From Anaerolineae bacterium (GTDB lineage: Bacteria > Chloroflexota > Anaerolineae > J102), in contig JALSPL010000337.1 of the NCBI GenBank assembly GCA_026985975.1, positions 1 through 10,151 of the forward strand: a stretch of DNA of 10,151 nt. Reading direction: 5' to 3'. A model generated the notes under the pieces. It was not told the DNA's origin, made no database searches, and saw only the letters and a list, made by a program, of their open reading frames with translations. Shown one piece after another: positions 6,601-10,151 of this stretch; position 1 is the stretch's first letter, and each line of letters starts with the position of its first letter. The position numbers and the translations under genes were made by a program.

Positions 6601-8191
6601 CGGACGTCGCTCCAACACGCCTTACGACAATGGCCGCATGTTCGGCTATAACGATTGGGGCTGGCGCGCCGAGTCGGGCGATTGGCGCTTCTACTTCACC
6701 GACATCATGGATGACGTCGCCGACAACTCTCTGCTCTTCGTCGACACCCAGTGGGATAACCCCAATGTAGACATCGACACGCTGGTCATGGGGCCCACGG
6801 CTGATCAGTTCAGCAACGATCCTGACAAGGGCGAACCCGACGTCTATGGCCCGTACACCCTGGCTACATTGCCCGGAAGCAGCGTCAACACCTACATGGG
6901 CAGCGGCAAATGGTTCTGGTACACCAACACCGGCGGCCCGCGCGAGATCGTTGCTGTTCCCGCCCAGGAAGGCCTGCATGTCGTGGCATTGCACCAGACT
7001 TACACCAGCGGCGAAAACACCGACGTCAGCGTCAGCGGCAAGGTCGGCATGTTGACAGTGAATCCTTCACAACTGGATGTGGGCGCCCCCACCGACACCG
7101 TGGAGGCCACCATCACTGTCTCCGCCTCTGTCAACCTGGACGATCTGGTGGCCGAAGGCTTCGGTCTGGGATTGCCCGAAGAATATACCGATCTTCCCAT
7201 CCAACAGGACGATCCCAACGATCCCTCCACCGCCAGCTACACCCAGACTGTCACCATCAATCACGCAGCTTCTCTGACCGTGGACATCGTTGGTCAGAGC
7301 AGCGATGATCTGGATCTGTTCCTGGTCAATCCAAACGGACAGTTGGTGGCCTCTTCCACCACCTCCACCGCCACCGAGCACGTCTCCGTCAAATTCCCCA
7401 TGGACGGCGTCTGGACCATCCTGGTGCATGGTTGGAGCGTTCCCGAAGGCAACAGCACCTTCGACATGACCATCAACGCGGTTCAGGGCTATGACATCAC
7501 TGTCAAGAGCATTCCCGACGGCCCCTTCGCCGCCGGCGACATGATCCCCATCACCCTGGAGATCAGCCACGACATGAACCTGGGCGATGTTCTCTACGGT
7601 TCTGTCCTGCTTGGCCCCTCCCTGGCCCCCGGTCTGGTGGAAGTGCCTGTCGTCGTCACCGCAGTCAATCCTGATCCTGTCACCGTCGAGCTGCCCCTGG
7701 TGGACGACACCTGGATCAACGGCGGCGTGACCAACCAGAACAACATGTGGACCAACGTCCTCATCGTGCGCCCGACCGGCCTGGATAACGCCATGCTCAG
7801 CTTCGATCGCAGTATGTTGCCCGTCGGGGCCGACATCACCGATGCGAAGCTGATGATGAACGCCATTTTGGAGAGCGGCGCTCACGGCAAGAAGCTGATG
7901 GTCATGAATGTGGATCCCTACGACGCCTCGACTGTCACCTTCGATACTGCGCCCGCTTTCTACAACCCCGGTCCGGGCATGGATGTCGCTATGGGTGAAC
8001 TGGCCCTGGACGCCACCGAGCAAGTCAAGGCCTGGGACGCCGCTGGCAGTCCTGGCAACGCCCAGCTTGCGGTTGCCGCCGATGGCCCGTTGGGACGCGT
8101 TTCCTTCTACAGCATGGAAGGCGCTAATGCGCAGAACGATCTTGCGCTTGCTCCCAAGCTGATGGTGACCTACGTTCCTCAGCGCGACTGA
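3647..8191 (+). CDS. Large secreted pyrolysin-like S8 (subtilisin-family) serine protease
   Basis: This is a 1514-residue extracellular serine endopeptidase. The start at 3647 puts a clear Sec signal peptide at the N terminus (basic MRNKR, hydrophobic core, cleavage likely after VAA near residue 30); the TTG at 3584 would bury it. In order: an I9-like propeptide at about 72-136; Asp195 in VNDSGID; a 228-residue insertion containing Cys259 and Cys264 and a YVDMNGNFDFTDD calcium-like loop; His424 in GDHGQLCASNVAG; SNSWG; oxyanion Asn545 in STGNGAS; and Ser640 in GGTSRSAPVAAG. Then follow calcium-loop repeats at 833-856 (DLNGDG, DKNGDG, NADEID), an Fn3-like segment at about 890-970, a beta-rich segment at about 980-1140, a PPC-like domain at about 1185-1285 (DDLDLFLVNPNG), and a DNRLRE-like domain at about 1352-1511. 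The long insertion and the tail resemble pyrolysin-type enzymes. No sortase motif or C-terminal membrane anchor is visible, so the product is probably released or held by its binding domains. The substrate is unknown. Confidence 0.93.
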   Translation: MRNKRLIKWLVPILAIALMLSILPLGSVAAQPGSSGPTVSTSVDAAMAKIHPFLLNKLGLENGVLSGLAASDEVKIGVFVKAGTDISQYMTWSLTRPFVDPMGNQLVVGAAKAGAILKIASLDDVVRVLPEENTVQPPDPIRIDPDIAAANNASAQDALHATGIEGWWDVGAGHNSRAAWDMGYTGNGVNVMVNDSGIDFAHPDLQGTWATITDADSPYFGWPEMFDSRSTYLYILDSVFGTPYVASGMTHYSDTSATCMVDDCVYQPLNATEAHAYTLPATSVSGTYHIGFHPDKTLADAVMGNWNGRYEGEEHVAVLVVDEHEAGVYDTVYVDMNGNFDFTDDKPVTKDDPITYLDVWDSAANAPGQDGYPDISGGLLYFIADGANVLPASDWMWGKYSIPPDNGSLLAWEFNDFTEGGGDHGQLCASNVAGQGVIDGGAPPYKPAGDGAPFTGMVQAAGRDAKLSVNGNTYINLDFLWNDSFYYAALGYDGQPGTDDDMQIISNSWGFSSVDNDVWDFDSRLIDQIVRHLNPTLSVLISTGNGASAYGTITGPSPVSSIGVGASTEFGSTGIFETIMGVDQINWGDVIPFSNRGPAANGGNGVSVTADGAFGSGALSLNEWGDGWTAWEAWGGTSRSAPVAAGNMALVYDAYKQANGAWPTWDVARAILMSGANNQRYDTFVQGAGAVNGGQSAAIAGGNSGFYVMPDNWTGGDYRGVEYHSFANIMHPGDVSTQTFTVHNPTNADAEVSIKSKHLVKIGQYSFPFTTKDQSLEDGAFTKPDYLFPLTDLIPAGTDMMEVKISFPADEFDVDGDYNYDSRWRVHIQDWKDLNGDGKLWEDKNGDGVVNADEIDVGEYIRFAYGYNSGPASQVRVKTPLERMHDGIFLSLRHKTKSEAVPVTHLNIEITFYANQTFDWVTVDPMTLTVPAGGDATFDATMTIPDGAPVGLYNSAIMVDSPDMRAVVPVVANVAASGANFEFGGGRRSNTPYDNGRMFGYNDWGWRAESGDWRFYFTDIMDDVADNSLLFVDTQWDNPNVDIDTLVMGPTADQFSNDPDKGEPDVYGPYTLATLPGSSVNTYMGSGKWFWYTNTGGPREIVAVPAQEGLHVVALHQTYTSGENTDVSVSGKVGMLTVNPSQLDVGAPTDTVEATITVSASVNLDDLVAEGFGLGLPEEYTDLPIQQDDPNDPSTASYTQTVTINHAASLTVDIVGQSSDDLDLFLVNPNGQLVASSTTSTATEHVSVKFPMDGVWTILVHGWSVPEGNSTFDMTINAVQGYDITVKSIPDGPFAAGDMIPITLEISHDMNLGDVLYGSVLLGPSLAPGLVEVPVVVTAVNPDPVTVELPLVDDTWINGGVTNQNNMWTNVLIVRPTGLDNAMLSFDRSMLPVGADITDAKLMMNAILESGAHGKKLMVMNVDPYDASTVTFDTAPAFYNPGPGMDVAMGELALDATEQVKAWDAAGSPGNAQLAVAADGPLGRVSFYSMEGANAQNDLALAPKLMVTYVPQRD

Positions 8192-8245
8192 TCTTTCGCT
8201 TGATGCGAGGGGCGTCTCATCCCCTGCATCTCCCACCGATTCATC

Positions 8246-8278
8246 ACAGGCCCCGGGCAGACGTCCGGGGCCTGTTTT
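8246..8278 (+). terminator. Strong rho-independent terminator of the protease gene
   Basis: ACAGGCCCCGG (8246-8256) and CCGGGGCCTGT (8265-8275) form a perfect 11-bp GC-rich stem with an 8-nt loop, followed by a T tract through 8278. It lies 54 bp after the protease stop. This is the best terminator in the window and separates the protease from the following membrane-protein gene. Confidence 0.85.
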
Positions 8279-8306
8279 GTCTGTGCAGAATAGCGCTGGA
8301 TATGAT
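8277..8306 (+). promoter_or_regulatory. Candidate promoter of the membrane-protein gene
   Basis: TTGTCT (8277-8282, four of six matches), an 18-bp spacer and TATGAT (8301-8306, five of six) lie immediately after the terminator. Initiation near 8313 would leave a leader of about 29 nt before ATG 8342. No clear Shine-Dalgarno sequence is present before that ATG. Confidence 0.45.
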
Positions 8307-8341
8307 ACGATCTCGATAGAATTTTTTTCGTTGAATTGATC

Positions 8342-10151
8342 ATGACTTCTGTTCGTCGCAATTTTCTCATCCTGCTGCTGTTTGGCGTGCTGGCCCTGGC
8401 CCTGACATGGCCGCTGGCCGCGCATATCCTCAGCCATGTTCCTGGCGACGGCATCGATGATCCATCGCTGGCCTGGAATCTGTGGTGGGCCAAAACCAGT
8501 TTCGTGGATCGGGCGGGGCAGGGCGGGCTGGTGCACAATCCCTTCGTCGGGGATAGCATGTTCCATCCCATCGGCATCAATCTGGCGTTTTACACGCTGA
8601 CGCTGTGGAACGGCGCCCTCAGCATCCCCCTGCAAAGCGCGTTCAACCTCATCCTCACCAATAATCTGCTGCTTCTCAGCAGTTTCATCCTCTCCGGCTT
8701 CGGCGCATATCTGTTGGCAATGGAATTGTTGCTTATCCTGCTTCCAACCTCCCATTCCCAATCCTACTCCTACTCCTATTCCCAATCCTCACTCCTCCAC
8801 CTGGCTGCACTGCTGGCGGGCCTGCTTTACGCCTTCGCCTCCGCCAAACTCTTCTACGCCGCCCTGGGCCAATTCAACATCGCCTCCTCGCAATGGCTGC
8901 CCTTTGTGGCCCTTTACCTGCTGCGGGGGCTGCGCGGCCCCTGGCGCTGGCGAGACGGCCTGTTGCTGGGCCTGTTTCTCCTTTTCCAAACCTGGGCCGA
9001 GCTCACCTTCGGCTCATTTGGCGTCCTGCTCATCGCCCTGGTCACCCTGGGGGCGCTGCTGGCGGGACTGCGCGGATGGTCGGGCCTGGGCGATTATTGG
9101 AGGCGGATCAAATCGCCATTTCTCAACGCCGTCATCGCCGCAGCCATGTTCACCATGGGCCTGCTGCCCTATCTGGCCAACATGCTGCCCGATATGCGGG
9201 CCAACGGCGATTTCCTGGTGGAAGGCGGCGGCTTCTCCGACATCTTCTCCGCCGATCTGCTGGGATTCTTTTTTCCCACGCAGCTCCATCCCCTTTTGGG
9301 TCATCTCATCCGCGCCATCAGCGACAATTCGGCGCTGCGGCCCGATGGCTCCCAATTCATGGTCAACAAGGGCCAGCACATCTACCCCGGCTACGCCGTT
9401 CTCCTCCTGGCCATCATTGGTCTCTGGCATTTTCGACGCCGCTGGGCCGCCTGGGGCGTGGCCGCACTGACTGGCTTCTTCCTGTGGGCCTCCCTGGGCC
9501 CGCAAATCCGCGTCGACGGCCACAACACCGGCATCCCCGGCATCTTCGCCCTGCTGGTCAAAATTCCTTTCTTCCAGGCCAACCGCTACCCCAGCCGCTA
9601 CAGCGTCATGATCTTCCTGGGCCTGGGGCTGCTGGCGGCGCTGGGCGCTTACGCCCTGCTGGCCCGGGTGCAGCGGCCCGCCTGGCGCAACCTGCTGGCC
9701 GCGGGCCTGGCCGCGCTCATCCTCTTCGAGCATCTCAGCATTCCCCTGCCTCTCTCCGACTTGCGGCTGCCCCGGGCCTACGCCGCGGTGGTGGATGACC
9801 AACGCCAGGACGCGCTGCTGGACCTGCCCGTGGGTTGGCGCAACGGCTTCAACGTCTTCGGCAAATCCGACGTCATCATCATGTACGAGCAATGGTGGCA
9901 GACCTACCACGGCAAACCGATTCTCGGCGGCAACACCAGCCGCAACCCCCAGCAGAAATTCGGATACTTCATGGAAAATCCGGTCATCGGCGCGCTGGCC
10001 GCCCTGCAGGATGAGCGCCCTATCCCCGACGCCGACTTCACCCGCGCCCAAACCCTGGCCCCCGATCTGCTGGCCTTCCTCAACATCCACACCGTGCTCG
10101 TTCACCGCAACCGCGTCCCGCCCGACTTCGAGGCCCGTCTCACTGAGCTTT
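8342..10151 (+). CDS. Large polytopic membrane protein, possible GT-C/YfhO-like glycosyltransferase (3' end outside window)
   Basis: The frame from ATG 8342 is open to the end of the window, giving at least 603 residues. It starts with a membrane segment (about 8-29) followed by an extracytoplasmic loop with acidic residues (PGDGIDDPS, 34-42), then WNLWWA. About ten further hydrophobic segments follow, with large polar loops (about 290-370) and the motif NRYPSRY at 414-420. After the last segment a less hydrophobic region (from about 465) contains LLDLPVGW and appears soluble. An acidic loop after the first membrane segment plus a soluble C-terminal part is the general plan of GT-C fold, lipid-linked-sugar-dependent transferases and YfhO-type proteins, but I see no diagnostic catalytic motif. 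The function is therefore uncertain; involvement in envelope polysaccharide or glycoprotein assembly is the leading guess. Other long frames across this stretch lack the hydrophobic pattern and are shadows. It probably has its own promoter. Confidence 0.8.
   Translation, partial: MTSVRRNFLILLLFGVLALALTWPLAAHILSHVPGDGIDDPSLAWNLWWAKTSFVDRAGQGGLVHNPFVGDSMFHPIGINLAFYTLTLWNGALSIPLQSAFNLILTNNLLLLSSFILSGFGAYLLAMELLLILLPTSHSQSYSYSYSQSSLLHLAALLAGLLYAFASAKLFYAALGQFNIASSQWLPFVALYLLRGLRGPWRWRDGLLLGLFLLFQTWAELTFGSFGVLLIALVTLGALLAGLRGWSGLGDYWRRIKSPFLNAVIAAAMFTMGLLPYLANMLPDMRANGDFLVEGGGFSDIFSADLLGFFFPTQLHPLLGHLIRAISDNSALRPDGSQFMVNKGQHIYPGYAVLLLAIIGLWHFRRRWAAWGVAALTGFFLWASLGPQIRVDGHNTGIPGIFALLVKIPFFQANRYPSRYSVMIFLGLGLLAALGAYALLARVQRPAWRNLLAAGLAALILFEHLSIPLPLSDLRLPRAYAAVVDDQRQDALLDLPVGWRNGFNVFGKSDVIIMYEQWWQTYHGKPILGGNTSRNPQQKFGYFMENPVIGALAALQDERPIPDADFTRAQTLAPDLLAFLNIHTVLVHRNRVPPDFEARLTEL
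8750..8791 (+). repeat. Degenerate hexanucleotide repeat coding Ser-X pairs
   Basis: Seven consecutive hexamers of the form TCC-NNN (TCCCAT, TCCCAA, TCCTAC twice, TCCTAT, TCCCAA, TCCTCA) lie in frame within the membrane-protein gene. They encode Ser alternating with His, Gln, Tyr, Tyr, Tyr, Gln and Ser, in the loop between two membrane segments. Gain or loss of units would keep the frame. Confidence 0.8.

Noticed and set aside
7067..8785. 572-codon open frame on the minus strand
   Set aside because: It runs antisense across the protease tail, the strong terminator and the next gene, with a low-complexity His/Asp/Gly/Gln composition. It does not look like a protein.
8750..8791. Hexamer repeat as a CRISPR array
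   Set aside because: Units are only six bases with no spacers, and they are in frame within a coding region.
8893..9798. 301-codon + strand frame rich in Arg, Pro, Ala and His
   Set aside because: It is out of frame with the membrane-protein gene, whose own frame shows clear repeated hydrophobic segments and stays open from 8342 to the window end.
9014..10105. 363-codon open frame on the minus strand
   Set aside because: Its Gln/Gly/Glu/Asp-rich translation mirrors the Leu/Ala/Gly codons of the membrane-protein gene on the other strand. There is no recognisable domain.

Overview
The window looks like a bacterial chromosome segment with moderately high GC. Gene order and protein style suggest Chloroflexota (Anaerolineae or Caldilineae type): a frr-uppS-cdsA housekeeping run, a very large secreted pyrolysin-like protease, and a big polytopic membrane protein. 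This placement is inferred from protein style and not from a marker gene.

Layout. (1) Positions 1-1945, + strand: the 3' end of frr (ribosome recycling factor), uppS (undecaprenyl diphosphate synthase) and cdsA (phosphatidate cytidylyltransferase) are tightly packed and probably form one operon for translation recycling, the cell-wall lipid carrier and phospholipid precursors. (2) Positions 1968-2975, - strand: a two-gene operon converges on cdsA with only 22 bp between. It encodes a small protein of unknown function, then a ComEA-like membrane-anchored DNA-binding protein (TM + SLBB + helix-hairpin-helix). A perfect TATAAT promoter lies upstream of it. (3) Positions 2976-3646: a 670-bp gap with no large gene but much apparent signal. 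It holds two terminator-like hairpins, two + strand sigma70-like promoters, a possible roughly 255-nt non-coding transcription unit, and a 33-codon leader ORF with a near-ideal ribosome binding site that stops 2 nt before the next gene. (4) Positions 3647-8191, + strand: a 1514-residue secreted subtilisin-family (S8) protease with signal peptide, propeptide, complete catalytic set, a very long insertion between catalytic Asp and His, calcium-loop motifs, a PPC-like domain and a C-terminal DNRLRE-like domain. A strong intrinsic terminator follows. (5) Positions 8342-10151, + strand: the first 603 codons of a large multi-pass membrane protein, possibly GT-C/YfhO-like, which runs off the window. 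It has its own candidate promoter and contains a serine-alternating hexanucleotide repeat.

The genes do not form one obvious joint pathway. The most unusual part is the regulatory region between the comEA operon and the protease. I see no phage, transposon, CRISPR, tRNA or rRNA sequence, and no clear undescribed multi-gene system.
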